A DNA stretch of 64,000 nt. It comes from Arthrobacter sp. PGP41 (GTDB lineage: Bacteria > Actinomycetota > Actinomycetes > Actinomycetales > Micrococcaceae). Made by a program: the position numbers and the translations under genes. The stretch lies in assembly GCF_002953935.1 (NCBI RefSeq), contig NZ_CP026514.1:248001-312000 (forward strand). Reading direction: 5' to 3'. A model generated the notes under the pieces. That model did not search any database. It saw nothing but the letters and a program-made list of their open reading frames with translations, and was not told the origin of the DNA. How positions within the stretch are numbered: position 1 is the stretch's first letter; each line of letters begins with the position of its first letter. This document shows positions 9,183 through 18,181 of the stretch, piece after piece.

Positions 9183-9827
9183 GTGACCCACTTCGACGAC
9201 GACGACGTTTCCGCCTCCGCCGGCTACCCGGCGGAGGGCGGCGCCCACCACTCAAAGCACCACAAAGTGGACCGGCCCCGGATCGAGGCAGCCGTCCGTG
9301 AGATCCTCCTGGCTATCGGAGAGGATCCGGACCGCGGCGGCCTCATAGACACCCCCAAACGGGTGGCCAAGGCCTACGCCGAGGTGTTCGCCGGGCTGCA
9401 CCACGATCCCGCGGACGTTTTGTCCACCACCTTTGACCTGGACCATGAGGAACTGGTCCTGGTCAAGGACATCCCCTTCTATTCCACGTGCGAGCATCAC
9501 CTGGTGCCGTTCCACGGCGTGGCCCACGTGGGCTACATCCCGTCCCATGAAGGCAAGGTGACAGGGCTCAGCAAGCTCGCCCGGCTCGTGGACATCTACG
9601 CCCGCCGCCCGCAGGTGCAGGAGCGCCTCACCACTGAGATCGTGGAAGCGATGGTCCGCCACCTCAAGCCGCGTGGCGCCATCGTAGTCGTTGAATGCGA
9701 ACACATGTGCATGTCAATGCGCGGTATCCGCAAGCCCGGAGCGAAGACCGTCACCAGTGCGGTCCGCGGGCAGCTTCATGACCCGGCCACCCGTGCCGAA
9801 GCCATGAGCCTCATCCTCGGAAGGTAA
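9183..9827 (+). CDS. folE: GTP cyclohydrolase I
   Basis: The enzyme catalyses the first step of folate synthesis, GTP to 7,8-dihydroneopterin triphosphate. The 214-aa protein carries the zinc ligands Cys103 and His106 (in [10 protein letters not shown]) and Cys176 (in [10 protein letters not shown]). [23 protein letters not shown] and the C-terminal [14 protein letters not shown], both family signatures, are present. It opens the folate operon, 10 bases ahead of folP. It lacks a ribosome site and has a -10 box at 9170-9175, so a leaderless start is likely. The N-terminal 25 residues, rich in Asp and His, are variable in the family. Confidence 0.97.
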   Translation: MTHFDDDDVSASAGYPAEGGAHHSKHHKVDRPRIEAAVREILLAIGEDPDRGGLIDTPKRVAKAYAEVFAGLHHDPADVLSTTFDLDHEELVLVKDIPFYSTCEHHLVPFHGVAHVGYIPSHEGKVTGLSKLARLVDIYARRPQVQERLTTEIVEAMVRHLKPRGAIVVVECEHMCMSMRGIRKPGAKTVTSAVRGQLHDPATRAEAMSLILGR

Positions 9828-9837
9828 TCAACAGACC

Positions 9838-10758
9838 ATGGATTCACTAGCTGCAGCGCCGGGAACCGGCCCCGCAACCTCGCCACTGCCCGTCCTGCGC
9901 AAGCCGCGCCCGGCAGCCCGGTTCGAAGACCTGCCCACCGGGCGCACCCTGGTGATGGGCATCCTGAACGTCACCCCGGATTCCTTCAGCGACGGCGGCA
10001 ACCACCCCACGGCGGACACCGCCATCGCGGCGGGGCTCCGGATGTTCTACGCGGGAGCGGACATCATTGACGTCGGGGGCGAATCCACCCGCCCCGGCGC
10101 CGAGGACGTCAGCCCGGAGGAAGAACAGCGGCGCGTGGTTCCCGTCATCGAGGCGCTGGTGAAGGCCGGCGCCCTGGTCAGCATCGACACCACCCATGCC
10201 GCCACCGCCGCTGCCGCCCTTAAGGCCGGCGCCGCCATCATCAACGACGTCTCCGGGCTCACCATGGAACCGGAAATGGCCGAACTCGCGGCCTCCTCCA
10301 AAGCGCCTTACATCCTTACGCACCGCCGCGGCGACGCCCGCACCATGAACTCGCTGGCCGAATACAAGAACGTGGCGGCGGACGTGGCAGCAGAGCTCGC
10401 CGGAGTTCGCGACAAGCTGTACGCCGCAGGCGTCAGCCAGGAACAGATCATCATCGATCCGGGCTTGGGCTTTGCAAAGAACGACGCCCAGAACTGGGAG
10501 CTCCTGCAGAACCTGGACCAGTTGGAAAGCCTGGGACACCGGATCCTCGTCGGGGCTTCCCGCAAGCGGTTCCTGGGCACACTGCTCACCGTGGCCGGCA
10601 AGTCCGCGGCCCCGGAGGAACGTGACGGGGCCACCGCCGCCATCACTGCCATCAGCGCCTACCGCGGCGCCTGGGCCGTCCGCGTGCACGACGTCGGCCC
10701 CAGCCTTGACGCCGTCAAGGTCGCCGCGCGTATGGCCGCACCCCGCGCTGACAGCTAA
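9838..10758 (+). CDS. folP: Dihydropteroate synthase
   Basis: It condenses 6-hydroxymethyl-dihydropterin pyrophosphate with p-aminobenzoate; this is the sulfonamide target. It shows the DHPS signatures MGILNVTPDSFSDGG, VGGESTRPGA, IINDVSG, DPGLGFAKN and the sulfonamide/PABA loop residues in ASRKRFLG. At 306 aa it has an N-terminal extension of about 35 residues, Ala/Pro-rich, ahead of the TIM barrel. GGAAGGT lies about 12 bases before the ATG. It is co-directional and nearly contiguous with folE and folB. Confidence 0.97.
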   Translation: MDSLAAAPGTGPATSPLPVLRKPRPAARFEDLPTGRTLVMGILNVTPDSFSDGGNHPTADTAIAAGLRMFYAGADIIDVGGESTRPGAEDVSPEEEQRRVVPVIEALVKAGALVSIDTTHAATAAAALKAGAAIINDVSGLTMEPEMAELAASSKAPYILTHRRGDARTMNSLAEYKNVAADVAAELAGVRDKLYAAGVSQEQIIIDPGLGFAKNDAQNWELLQNLDQLESLGHRILVGASRKRFLGTLLTVAGKSAAPEERDGATAAITAISAYRGAWAVRVHDVGPSLDAVKVAARMAAPRADS

Positions 10759-10766
10759 GCGCACCC

Positions 10767-11174
10767 ATGGACAGGATTACGCTGAGCGGCGTGACCGCCG
10801 TCGGCCATCACGGCGTGTTTGATTTTGAGCGCCGTGAGGGCCAGCCTTTTGTTGTGGACGCAGTGTTGTACCTGGACTTCGCCAAGGCGGCCGAGTCGGA
10901 CGACGTCCGGGACACCGCGCACTACGGCGAGGTGGCGCAGCGTATTACCGAGTGGATCGCCGGCGAGCCGCTGAACCTGATCGAGGCGCTGGCAGTGCGG
11001 ATCGCGGAGGGCCTGCTGGCTGGATTCCAGCTTCAGGCCGTGGACATCACCGTGCACAAACCGCAGGCGCCCATCGAGGTTCCCTTCGGCGATGTGTCCG
11101 TCAGTGTCCACCGCGCCAGGCACGGTAAGGCCCGGAACGGCGTGGAGAGGCAAACCCAGGGGGAGGGGCCATGA
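10767..11174 (+). CDS. folB: Dihydroneopterin aldolase
   Basis: It converts 7,8-dihydroneopterin to 6-hydroxymethyl-dihydropterin and glycolaldehyde in the folate pathway. The 135-aa product begins MDRITLSGVTAVGHHGVFDFERREGQPF, containing the conserved HHGV/E pterin-binding region, and has the VDITVHKPQAPI strand with the catalytic lysine. The last four bases overlap the folK start (ATGA), which points to coupled translation. Confidence 0.96.
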   Translation: MDRITLSGVTAVGHHGVFDFERREGQPFVVDAVLYLDFAKAAESDDVRDTAHYGEVAQRITEWIAGEPLNLIEALAVRIAEGLLAGFQLQAVDITVHKPQAPIEVPFGDVSVSVHRARHGKARNGVERQTQGEGP

Positions 11175-11716
11175 ACAGCGGTTATACCAAGGCGGTCCTT
11201 GCGCTCGGCAGCAATTTGGGCGAGCGCAATGACACCCTGTCCGAGGCCGTCGCGGACCTCGTAGACCCGCCGGAAGTACGGCTGCTGGCGGTATCGCCGG
11301 TGGTGCAGACGAAGGCCGTAGGCGGACCGGCCGGGCAGCCCGACTTCCTGAACATGGTCATCACGGTTGAAACCAGCCTCACTCCGCGGCAATTGCTGGA
11401 ACACTGCCAAGCGGTGGAAAACAAGCACCACCGCGTGCGGGAGGTGCGCTGGGGGCCGCGGACGCTCGACGTCGACATCATCACCTACGGCGACGTCCGC
11501 AGCGACGACCCCACCCTGACCCTGCCGCATCCCCTCGCGGCCAGCCGGGCATTCGTCCTTTATCCGTGGTCCCTTATTGAACCCGGCGCCGTCCTGGACG
11601 GAGAGCGGGTCAGCGCCCTGGCCGCCAAGGCAGGGGACTTCGACGACCTCGCCCCCTTTGACGGCTTCGGGGACTTCAACGGCATGCCCACGGCAGGGGC
11701 GGTGGAGGAACGATGA
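11171..11716 (+). CDS. folK: 6-hydroxymethyl-7,8-dihydropterin pyrophosphokinase
   Basis: HPPK transfers pyrophosphate from ATP to 6-hydroxymethyl-dihydropterin, making the FolP substrate. LALGSNLGER at the N-terminus, FLNMVI, the VRWGPRTLDVDIITYGD block with two Mg-binding aspartates, and LPHPLAASRAFVLYPW are all diagnostic. It overlaps folB upstream and the DUF3180 gene downstream by four bases each (ATGA), so the run is one translationally coupled operon. Confidence 0.97.
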   Translation: MNSGYTKAVLALGSNLGERNDTLSEAVADLVDPPEVRLLAVSPVVQTKAVGGPAGQPDFLNMVITVETSLTPRQLLEHCQAVENKHHRVREVRWGPRTLDVDIITYGDVRSDDPTLTLPHPLAASRAFVLYPWSLIEPGAVLDGERVSALAAKAGDFDDLAPFDGFGDFNGMPTAGAVEER

Positions 11717-12285
11717 AGCCCATCAACCCGCTGCGCCTACTGCTCATCGGCTTCATCCTGGCCGTGGCGGGCTGGTCCGCCACCGTGGTGACCAGCCGGT
11801 ACAGCATGTCCACCCCGGTCCTGCCGCCCACGGCACTGGCAACCATGGGCGTGATCGTGGCCATCACACTGATCCTCGGAATCAGGGTCCTTAGGTGGCG
11901 CAACAGCATCAGCGCCAACAACGCTAAAAACGGCGGCAAGGGCGGTGCCGCCAGGAAACGGCCGGTGCTGGATCCGCTCCTCGCCGCGCGCACCCTGGTA
12001 CTTGCCCAGGCCTGCGCCTACGCCGGGACGGTGCTGCTGGGCTGGCATGTGGGCATCTTCCTGGACCAGTTGCGCATCTGGAGCCTGCGCAGCGACCAGG
12101 GCATCACCTGGCTCGCGCTTGCCATGGCCGGCGGGGGACTGGTGATGATCGTGGTGGGCCTGCTCGTGGAACGGTTCTGCAGGATCCCGCCGGAGGACGG
12201 CGAGACCAAAGGCCTCGACGGGAAGCCCGGCCGTGCCGTTGGCGAGGCGTCCGGGGAAGGCGAGTATGCATACCGGGGCGATTGA
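11713..12285 (+). CDS. DUF3180 membrane protein
   Basis: This is a small membrane protein of the DUF3180 family, which is found next to folK in many actinobacteria; function unknown. The 190 residues hold about four hydrophobic spans, at residues 7-27, 37-55, 83-105 and 128-152, and a charged cytoplasmic-type C-tail ending CRIPPEDGETKGLDGKPG. It overlaps folK by four bases and the next PH-domain gene by 20. Conserved linkage to folate genes and PH-domain proteins suggests co-regulation and not a role in folate chemistry. Confidence 0.85.
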   Translation: MKPINPLRLLLIGFILAVAGWSATVVTSRYSMSTPVLPPTALATMGVIVAITLILGIRVLRWRNSISANNAKNGGKGGAARKRPVLDPLLAARTLVLAQACAYAGTVLLGWHVGIFLDQLRIWSLRSDQGITWLALAMAGGGLVMIVVGLLVERFCRIPPEDGETKGLDGKPGRAVGEASGEGEYAYRGD

Positions 12286-12778
12286 TCCTCCCGGCATCAC
12301 CTGGCAGCGGGTGTCCCCCAAATATGTCACCGTGCGGGTGGTGCAGTGGGCCCTGGGAAACCTGGCTGCCGTGCTGGTTCTCTCCCTGCCGCTGGTCCTC
12401 GTCCTCGCGGGTGCGTGGGCGTGGCCGCCGCTGTGGGTTGCCGCCACCGTGCCGGCTGCCATGCTGGTGGCGGCCCTCTGGCGGCTGGCGCTCATCCCGC
12501 GGCAGGTCCGCGCCATCGGCTATGCGGAGCGGGACGATGACCTCCTGATCCGGACCGGCATCTTCTTCCAGCGCACCATGGCCGTCCCCTACGGCCGGAT
12601 GCAGTACGTGGACATCGGAGTGGGCCCGGTGGAGCGCGCCCTCGGGCTGTGCACGCTTAAGCTGCACACCGCAGCGCCGGGCACCAACGCCCGGATCCCC
12701 GGCCTGCCCGCCGCCGAAGGCGCCCGGCTCCGCGAACAGCTGGCGGCGCGCGGGGAAGCCAGGCTGGCAGGACTGTGA
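12266..12778 (+). CDS. PH domain-containing membrane protein (YdbS-like, bPH_2)
   Basis: The 170-aa protein has two membrane spans near residues 27-70 followed by one bacterial PH_2 domain. The domain is recognised by DDLLIRTGIFFQRTMAVPYGRMQYVDI, the signature of YdbS proteins, and by LGLCTLKLHTA. The ATG at 12266 has GGAAGG 5 bases upstream and lies inside the end of the DUF3180 gene, so I prefer it to the upstream in-frame ATG at 12233. It ends with a GTGA overlap to the larger PH protein. YdbS/YdbT pairs are membrane proteins of unclear role, linked in Bacillus to stress by bacteriocin-like compounds. Confidence 0.88.
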   Translation: MHTGAIDPPGITWQRVSPKYVTVRVVQWALGNLAAVLVLSLPLVLVLAGAWAWPPLWVAATVPAAMLVAALWRLALIPRQVRAIGYAERDDDLLIRTGIFFQRTMAVPYGRMQYVDIGVGPVERALGLCTLKLHTAAPGTNARIPGLPAAEGARLREQLAARGEARLAGL

Positions 12779-14355
12779 CGGCAGAGGGACCCCCGCAGTG
12801 GCCCGGCGCCCCGGCCACTGCGCCCGGCAACGGCGCCCTTGAACCGCTGCCGGACACCGCGCCCGACGGCGAATGGCTGCGCGTGCACCCGGCGTCGCCG
12901 TTTGTCCGCGGCTGGGTTGCCCTGGCCGCCATCGGCTTCGTCCTCGGCCGTGACGTCTTTGAACGCGCGCTGCAGGGCCGGCCCGTTGTTGACGGGGACT
13001 TCGCCGGCCGTGCCCCCTTGCTGCTGGTGGGCGGCGGCGCAGTACTGCTGGCCTCGGTGCTGGGGTTCGTCCTCACCTGGTACTTCACCAAGTACCAGGT
13101 GTCGGGCGGCTACGTGCGGGTGAATACCGGCTTCCTGTTCCGGCAGCAGCGCCAGGCAAGGCTGGACCGGGTCCAGGCAATCGACATCGTGCAGCCGCTG
13201 CTGGCCAGGATCTTCGGCCTGGCAGAGCTCAAGTTCGAGGTGGCGGACGCCGGAGAGTCAGCGGTGCGGCTCGCCTACCTGAAGATCGACGACGCCCGGC
13301 AGCTCCGTGCCACCATCCTGGCCCGGGCCGCCGGTGTCACCACAGGCCCGGACCGCCCCGGTGAGCCCGCACCCGAGGCGCCGGAATATCAGGTACTTGC
13401 GGTGCCGCCGTCGCGCCTTGTCGGTTCCCTGCTGCTCAGCGAGCAAAGCTTCTTCGTGGTGCTTGGCGGCATTGTTTCCGTGGTGCTCGCGGCCATCACC
13501 GAACACCAGGGGTTCTACTTTTACCTGATTCCGGCCGCCGTGGGCCTCGCGGCAAGCTACTGGGGACTGTTCAACAAGGGCTACAACTTCAGCGCCGCGA
13601 TCTCGCCGGACGGCATCCGCCTGCGCTACGGCCTGCTGGACACCCAGGCGCAGACATTGCCGCCGGGACGCATCCAGGCGTTGAAAATCACCCAGCCGCC
13701 GTTGTGGCGGCCACTCGGCTGGTACCGGATGCAGGTCAACGTGGCCGGTTACGGCATTGTGGAGAGCGCCGGCGAGGGCTCGGCCCGGACCACGTTGCTG
13801 CCCGTGGGCAGGCTGGGGGACGTGATGGCCATGCTGGCGCTGGTGCTGCCGGACCCCGGCACCGCGGACCCCGCTGCAGTTTTCGGTGCGGGCCTCACCG
13901 GCCTGGATTCAAACGGCGGCTTCGTCACCAGTCCGCGCAAAGCACGCTGGCTTGCCCCCTTGGGCTGGCGGCGGAACGGGTTCACGGCCACGGACACCGC
14001 CCTGCTCCTCCGCTCCGGCCGCTGGTGGCGCCAGCTGGTGGTGGTTCCGCATCAGCGCACCCAGTCCATGGCCCTGCACCAGGGTCCGCTGGCGCGCCGG
14101 TTCGGCGTGGCAGACCTGGTACTGCACACCACGCCAGGGCCGGTTGCGCCCCGGCTCACCCAGGCCGGCACCGCCCAGGCGCTGGCACTGTTCGACGAAC
14201 AGTCCGCACGCGCCCGGCTGGCCAGGAAGCGGCAGACTACGGAACAGTGGCTCCGGCAGGTAGTCCCGGATGCCCCGGCGGGGGAGCCCGGGCCGCCGGT
14301 GGAGCCGGCCGAAACCAGGACGCCCCAACAACAGGAAGGCGGGCAGCATGGCTAA
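12775..14355 (+). CDS. PH domain-containing membrane protein (YdbT-like, multiple bPH_2)
   Basis: The 526-aa membrane protein has repeated PH_2 domains. The first follows two membrane spans (about residues 45-65 and 77-103) and contains YQVSGGYVRVNTGFLFRQQRQARLDRVQAIDI. The second follows a hairpin of two spans at about 220-262 and contains LRYGLLDTQAQTLPPGRIQALKI. The third, near 400-450, contains LLLRSGRWWRQLVVVPHQRTQSMALHQGPLARRFGVADL. This matches the YdbT layout. The GTG start overlaps the preceding PH gene by four bases, so the two products are probably made in similar amounts and may form a complex (inference). Confidence 0.88.
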   Translation: MTAEGPPQWPGAPATAPGNGALEPLPDTAPDGEWLRVHPASPFVRGWVALAAIGFVLGRDVFERALQGRPVVDGDFAGRAPLLLVGGGAVLLASVLGFVLTWYFTKYQVSGGYVRVNTGFLFRQQRQARLDRVQAIDIVQPLLARIFGLAELKFEVADAGESAVRLAYLKIDDARQLRATILARAAGVTTGPDRPGEPAPEAPEYQVLAVPPSRLVGSLLLSEQSFFVVLGGIVSVVLAAITEHQGFYFYLIPAAVGLAASYWGLFNKGYNFSAAISPDGIRLRYGLLDTQAQTLPPGRIQALKITQPPLWRPLGWYRMQVNVAGYGIVESAGEGSARTTLLPVGRLGDVMAMLALVLPDPGTADPAAVFGAGLTGLDSNGGFVTSPRKARWLAPLGWRRNGFTATDTALLLRSGRWWRQLVVVPHQRTQSMALHQGPLARRFGVADLVLHTTPGPVAPRLTQAGTAQALALFDEQSARARLARKRQTTEQWLRQVVPDAPAGEPGPPVEPAETRTPQQQEGGQHG

Positions 14356-15241
14356 GCCCGGACGCCTCGGCGTCGGAATCATTGGTGCCGGCAAAGTGGG
14401 GGCGGTGCTCGGTGCCGCCCTGCGCGCTGCCGAACACGCCGTCGTCGGGGTCTCAGCTGTATCCGAGGCGAGCCGCGAGCGGGCCGAGGCGCTGCTTCCC
14501 GGCGTGCCTGTCCTGGAGGTCCAGGAAATTGTGGAGCGCGCGGAACTGGTGCTCCTGGCCGTGCCGGACGACGCCCTGCCGGGTCTGGTGGAAGGGCTGG
14601 CAAAGCTCGGCGCCTGGCAGCCGGGCCAGCTGGTTGCCCACACGTCGGGCCGGTTCGGCGTGGGGGTCCTGCACCCGGTGCGCGCTGCCGGCGCTGTCCC
14701 GCTCGCCCTGCACCCGGCCATGACGTTCACGGGGATGAGCCTGGACCTGACCCGGCTGCTGGACTGCACGTTCGGCGTGACGGCAGATGCCGCCATGCTC
14801 CCCATCGCCCAGGCGCTGGTGGTGGAGATGGGCGCGGAACCGGTGGCCATCGCCGAGGCGGACCGGACGCTGTACCACGCAGCCCTGGCGCACGGTTCCA
14901 ACCACCTTGTGACCCTCGTTGCCCAGGCATCAGAGCTGCTGCGGGACGTGGGCGTGGAGCTGCCGGAACGGATGCTCGGCCCGCTGCTGCGGGCAACACT
15001 GGAGAACGCCCTGGCGTCGGGCGAATCCGCCCTGACCGGGCCGGTGGCCCGCGGCGACGTGGGAACCGTCGCCGCGCACGCTGCAGCGCTGCGGGAGTTC
15101 GACGACGGCGGCCACGGCGATGTGCTCGAGGCCTACCTTGCGATGGCGCGGGCCACGGCCCTGCGCGCCGAAGGGCGGGGGCTGCTGAAAGCCGACCAGC
15201 TGGAGGGCCTGCGCCAGGCCCTTGAACCGAAGGAGGACTGA
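14348..15241 (+). CDS. Rossmann-fold DUF2520 protein
   Basis: The 297-aa protein starts with a dinucleotide-binding motif, [15 protein letters not shown]. Its C-terminal half, [23 protein letters not shown] onward, is all-alpha and corresponds to DUF2520. The layout resembles ketopantoate- or pyrroline-carboxylate-type reductases, so an NAD(P)-dependent oxidoreductase is plausible, but the substrate is unknown. It sits directly before panC, as in many actinobacteria, which hints at a link to pantothenate synthesis. The ATG at 14348 was chosen: GGAAGG lies upstream and it overlaps the end of the PH gene by 8 bases. A longer frame from 14270 has no support. Confidence 0.9.
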   Translation: MAKPGRLGVGIIGAGKVGAVLGAALRAAEHAVVGVSAVSEASRERAEALLPGVPVLEVQEIVERAELVLLAVPDDALPGLVEGLAKLGAWQPGQLVAHTSGRFGVGVLHPVRAAGAVPLALHPAMTFTGMSLDLTRLLDCTFGVTADAAMLPIAQALVVEMGAEPVAIAEADRTLYHAALAHGSNHLVTLVAQASELLRDVGVELPERMLGPLLRATLENALASGESALTGPVARGDVGTVAAHAAALREFDDGGHGDVLEAYLAMARATALRAEGRGLLKADQLEGLRQALEPKED

Positions 15242-15243
15242 AG

Positions 15244-16161
15244 ATGCCCATTAAGCTCGTCACCACGGTGGCTGGCCTGCATGCTGAGGGTGCCCGGCTC
15301 CTGGCCTCCAAACAGGGAACCTCGCAGGGGCTGGTCCCCACGATGGGTGCGCTGCACCAGGGCCATGCCGCCCTGGCGCGTACCGCCGTCGAACAGAATG
15401 ACGTGGTGGTGGCCACCATCTTCGTCAACCCGCTGCAGTTCGGGGACGCCGCGGACCTGGACCGCTACCCCCGCACCTTGGACGCCGACCTTGCGCTGCT
15501 GGAAGCCGAGGGCGTGGACCTGGTTTTTGCGCCGTCGGTGGATGAGGTCTACCCTGGCGGCGAGCCGCTGGTGCGCGTCACCTCCGGCCGGCTCGGGGAG
15601 AAATGGGAGGGCACATCCCGGCCGGGGCATTTCGACGGCGCCCTGACCGTGGTGGCCAAGCTGCTTCACTACGGGATGCCTGCCGCAGGGCTCCCTGACC
15701 CCGGTGCGACTGGTGCCGGCCTCCCTGCCTACCGTGCCTACTTCGGCCAGAAGGACGCCCAACAGCTGGCGCTGGTCAGGCGCATGGTGGCTGACCTTGA
15801 TTTCCCGGTGGAGATTGTGGGGGTGCCCACGGTGCGCGCCGTTGACGGACTGGCGCTGTCCAGCCGCAACCGCTTCCTGTCCGATGAAGAACGGGAGGCG
15901 GCGCTGGTGCTTTCCAGGGCTCTTCGCCTGCTTGAGGAACGGGCCCATGCCCGGCAGCCGCTGGACCTGGAGTCCGCGCAGGCGATGGTGGAGTCGCAGC
16001 CGCTGGTGGCTTTGGACTACTTCGACGTGGTTGACCCTGGCACCCTGGAGCCGCTGGCCGAGAACTGCCGGGAGACCCCGTTCCGGGGGGAGGCCTTGGC
16101 GCTCATCGCGGCCAGGGTGGGGCCGGTCCGGCTGATCGACAACGCGCCGCTAAGTTCCTGA
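15244..16161 (+). CDS. panC: Pantoate--beta-alanine ligase (pantothenate synthetase)
   Basis: PanC ligates pantoate and beta-alanine with ATP to give pantothenate, the coenzyme A precursor. Motifs include [10 protein letters not shown] (nucleotide-binding HxGH), [19 protein letters not shown] with the KMSK-like loop region, and [11 protein letters not shown]. Between the KLLHYG helix and the YFGQKD block there is an inserted loop, [19 protein letters not shown], longer than in E. coli PanC. A strong AAGGAGG lies just before the ATG. It ends the fol-panC operon. Confidence 0.96.
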   Translation: MPIKLVTTVAGLHAEGARLLASKQGTSQGLVPTMGALHQGHAALARTAVEQNDVVVATIFVNPLQFGDAADLDRYPRTLDADLALLEAEGVDLVFAPSVDEVYPGGEPLVRVTSGRLGEKWEGTSRPGHFDGALTVVAKLLHYGMPAAGLPDPGATGAGLPAYRAYFGQKDAQQLALVRRMVADLDFPVEIVGVPTVRAVDGLALSSRNRFLSDEEREAALVLSRALRLLEERAHARQPLDLESAQAMVESQPLVALDYFDVVDPGTLEPLAENCRETPFRGEALALIAARVGPVRLIDNAPLSS

Positions 16162-16332
16162 CCGGGTGCTGCGGCCGGCGCCCGCTGCCCTCGCCGGTGT
16201 TGAGGCGGCATTAATGGGGGTGTTGACAGGGGAGCGGAGGCCTGTTGGGCCGGCAACTGATCCGATATGCTCAAATTGTTGCCCCGGACCCTGGCACCGG
16301 CCCATCACGGCTATCCAGGAGGACCAGATAAA

Positions 16333-16599
16333 GTGGGCAAAAGTCTCTCTACCCCTATCCGCGGGCCCGTGGACCGGACCCGGTATCCCACGGCACCTGA
16401 CGCAAGTCCCATTGCAGCGCAGTCGCTGGACATCATCTCGTCCATCCTCGAGGACCCGTCGCCCGGGCTGGTGGAAATAAAGCTCCGGCTCCGTCAATGC
16501 GTGGCCGCTTATCCGCGGCACCCGGAGCTGGCGCTGCTCGCCCATCTGCTGAAGACATCCAGCCTGGTGAATCCGAAGGGCGGCGAAACGCTGCCGTGA
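16333..16599 (+). CDS. Small conserved protein, paralog of the 18182-18445 product
   Basis: I do not recognise a named family. The 88-aa product ends in a helical segment of the form RLRQCVAAYPRHPELALLAHLL. This aligns with RLRRCVARHPGEPEQALLEQLM in the minus-strand gene at 18182-18445: Arg-Leu-Arg-x-Cys-Val-Ala, two prolines, Glu-x-Ala-Leu-Leu. The GTG at 16333 is preceded by AGGAGGA at 16317-16323; the in-frame ATG at 16267 would put that site inside the gene. A -10-like TATGCT is at 16266-16271. The protein is small, soluble and probably helical. The two paralogs flank the two GAF-ANTAR genes. Confidence 0.65.
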   Translation: MGKSLSTPIRGPVDRTRYPTAPDASPIAAQSLDIISSILEDPSPGLVEIKLRLRQCVAAYPRHPELALLAHLLKTSSLVNPKGGETLP

Positions 16600-16716
16600 T
16601 TTCGCGGGTGAACTGACCGCCAACGGTGGGTATCCTTAGGTGACTACACCGCCGTTCCGGTCCAGCCAGCAGCCAACTCGGCGACAGCGGAATGAATCAG
16701 GAAACAGGGGCCCACC

Positions 16717-17412
16717 ATGGATGTTGCACCCGGGCTGGCGGGTGAAGAGGACCTGTGTGGCCCCTACCTGGAGAAACTGCCCGTCACCGGCGCCGCCGTA
16801 TCCCTTTTTGGCGGCGCGACAGCTGAAACCCTGGTCTGTGCCACCGACGCTTTGGCTGCCCGGCTTGATGAACTTCAGTTCAGCCTGGGCGAGGGGCCGC
16901 GCTGGAGGGCAGTCCGGAGCCGGTTGCCCGTACTGGTCCCTGACGCGCAGGGGGTTCCGCACCCGGAGTGGCCAATGTTCCATCAAGCGATCAACGGCAC
17001 GGAAGCCGCTGCCCTGTTTGTCTTCCCGCTGACCATCGGTGCTGCGGACCTGGGCGTCGTGGAGCTGTATCACTCTGTACCGGGAACGCTGAGCAGATCC
17101 CACCAGGCAACGGCGGCTACGCTTGCCGGCCAGACCTCTTGGCATCTCCTGCGACAGATCCTGACGATCAGCTCGCCGGACACGGACCCTGCCCTCGATC
17201 CGGCCCTCATGCCGCGCCGTGAAATCCACCAGGCAACGGGCATGGTGCTCGCCCAGTCCGGCACCACGGCCACGGATGCGCTGCTGCTGCTTCGCGCCCA
17301 CGCCTTCGCCCACGACCTTACATTGCGGGAGACTGCCCAGGCAGTCCTCGACGGCCGGCTTAGCTTCAGCCCGGGCGGCGGCCGCAGCCCGGAGAGCAGG
17401 TCACTGAAGTAA
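16717..17412 (+). CDS. GAF-ANTAR transcription antitermination protein
   Basis: The 231-aa cytosolic regulator has a GAF sensor fold over about residues 20-150 (LGEGPRWRAVRS, FVFPLTIGAADLGVVELYH). A C-terminal ANTAR domain covers about 165-222 (ATGMVLAQSGTTATDALLLLRAHAFAHDLTLRETAQAVL). ANTAR domains bind tandem hexaloop hairpins in mRNA leaders and cause antitermination. The ligand is unknown. Its stop codon TAA forms part of the -10 box of the next gene, which encodes a second GAF-ANTAR protein. No nearby ANTAR RNA target was recognised by eye. Confidence 0.85.
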   Translation: MDVAPGLAGEEDLCGPYLEKLPVTGAAVSLFGGATAETLVCATDALAARLDELQFSLGEGPRWRAVRSRLPVLVPDAQGVPHPEWPMFHQAINGTEAAALFVFPLTIGAADLGVVELYHSVPGTLSRSHQATAATLAGQTSWHLLRQILTISSPDTDPALDPALMPRREIHQATGMVLAQSGTTATDALLLLRAHAFAHDLTLRETAQAVLDGRLSFSPGGGRSPESRSLK

Positions 17413-17415
17413 AAT
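17410..17415 (+). promoter_or_regulatory. Candidate -10 box of the second GAF-ANTAR gene
   Basis: TAAAAT fits TAnnnT, lies 6 bases before the ATG at 17422, and shares its first three bases with the stop codon of the upstream GAF-ANTAR gene. There is no ribosome site between them, so an independent leaderless transcript is likely. Confidence 0.5.
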
Positions 17416-17421
17416 AACGCC

Positions 17422-18132
17422 ATGGCAACGACTACCCGCGCCGAGCGCGTCAGTGGGGCGTTCGTGAAGCTCACGGACACCTTGGTTGCGGACTACGACG
17501 TCCTCGACCTGCTCCACACCCTGGTTGAGGAATCCGTGGGGCTCCTCGACGTCGCGGCGGCGGGCCTGGTTTTGGCTGATCCCAGCGGGGAGCTCCAGGT
17601 CCTGGCTTCCACCAGCGAGGAAAGCCAACTGGTGGAAGTGCTCCAGCTGCGGGCCGGGGAAGGGCCCTGCGTCGAATGCTACATAACCGGCAACCCGGCA
17701 GCAGTAGACGACATTCGGACCCTTGACCGGTGGCCGGACTTCAAGGCGGCGGCGCTGTCCCAAGGCTTCCGCTCCGTGCACGCCGTCCCAATGCGTCTTC
17801 ACGGCCGGACCATCGGCGCCATGGGGCTCTTCGGATCCACTCCGGGTTCCCTGACTGCGGAGGATTCCGCCATTGGGCAAGCACTGGCCGACGTAGCCAC
17901 CATTAGCCTCGTGCAGGAACGCACCATCAGGGAGGCGGCCCTGGTCAATGAACAGCTGCAGCGGGCCCTGAACAGCCGCGTGCTGATTGAACAGGCCAAG
18001 GGAGTTATCGCACACACCGCCGGAGTGGACATGAAAGAGGCCTTCAGGCTGCTCCGGAACCATGCCCGCGCACACAACGAAGGACTCCATGAGGCGGCAG
18101 GCCGGATCGTGGACCGCAGCCTCACGCTTTAG
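17422..18132 (+). CDS. GAF-ANTAR transcription antitermination protein
   Basis: The 236-aa protein has the same architecture as its upstream neighbour. The GAF domain at about residues 20-165 carries the LRAGEGPCVECYITGNPAAVDDI block typical of actinobacterial GAF-ANTAR proteins, including a cysteine pair that could be redox- or metal-sensitive (C-V-E-C). The ANTAR domain at about 180-232 reads RVLIEQAKGVIAHTAGVDMKEAFRLLRNHARAHN. It matches the ANTAR consensus better than the first protein does. It probably controls genes elsewhere through RNA leader binding. Confidence 0.9.
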   Translation: MATTTRAERVSGAFVKLTDTLVADYDVLDLLHTLVEESVGLLDVAAAGLVLADPSGELQVLASTSEESQLVEVLQLRAGEGPCVECYITGNPAAVDDIRTLDRWPDFKAAALSQGFRSVHAVPMRLHGRTIGAMGLFGSTPGSLTAEDSAIGQALADVATISLVQERTIREAALVNEQLQRALNSRVLIEQAKGVIAHTAGVDMKEAFRLLRNHARAHNEGLHEAAGRIVDRSLTL

Positions 18133-18181
18133 CCGGGGCCGGTCCTGATCGTGCCTGCCCCCCCGGAATCGTGGCTGAATT

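Noticed and set aside
16223..16228. Perfect TTGACA as a -35 box before the 88-aa gene
   Set aside because: No TAnnnT is at 15-19 bases downstream; the nearest -10 (16266) is 37 bases away.
16628..16633. GGGTAT as a stress-sigma (SigB/F-type) -10 before the first GAF-ANTAR gene
   Set aside because: No convincing GTTT-type -35 partner at the right distance; it may be chance in GC-rich DNA.
18133..18181. Terminator between the GAF-ANTAR and convergent small gene
   Set aside because: The 49-base space is GC-rich but no clear stem and U-tract pair is present.
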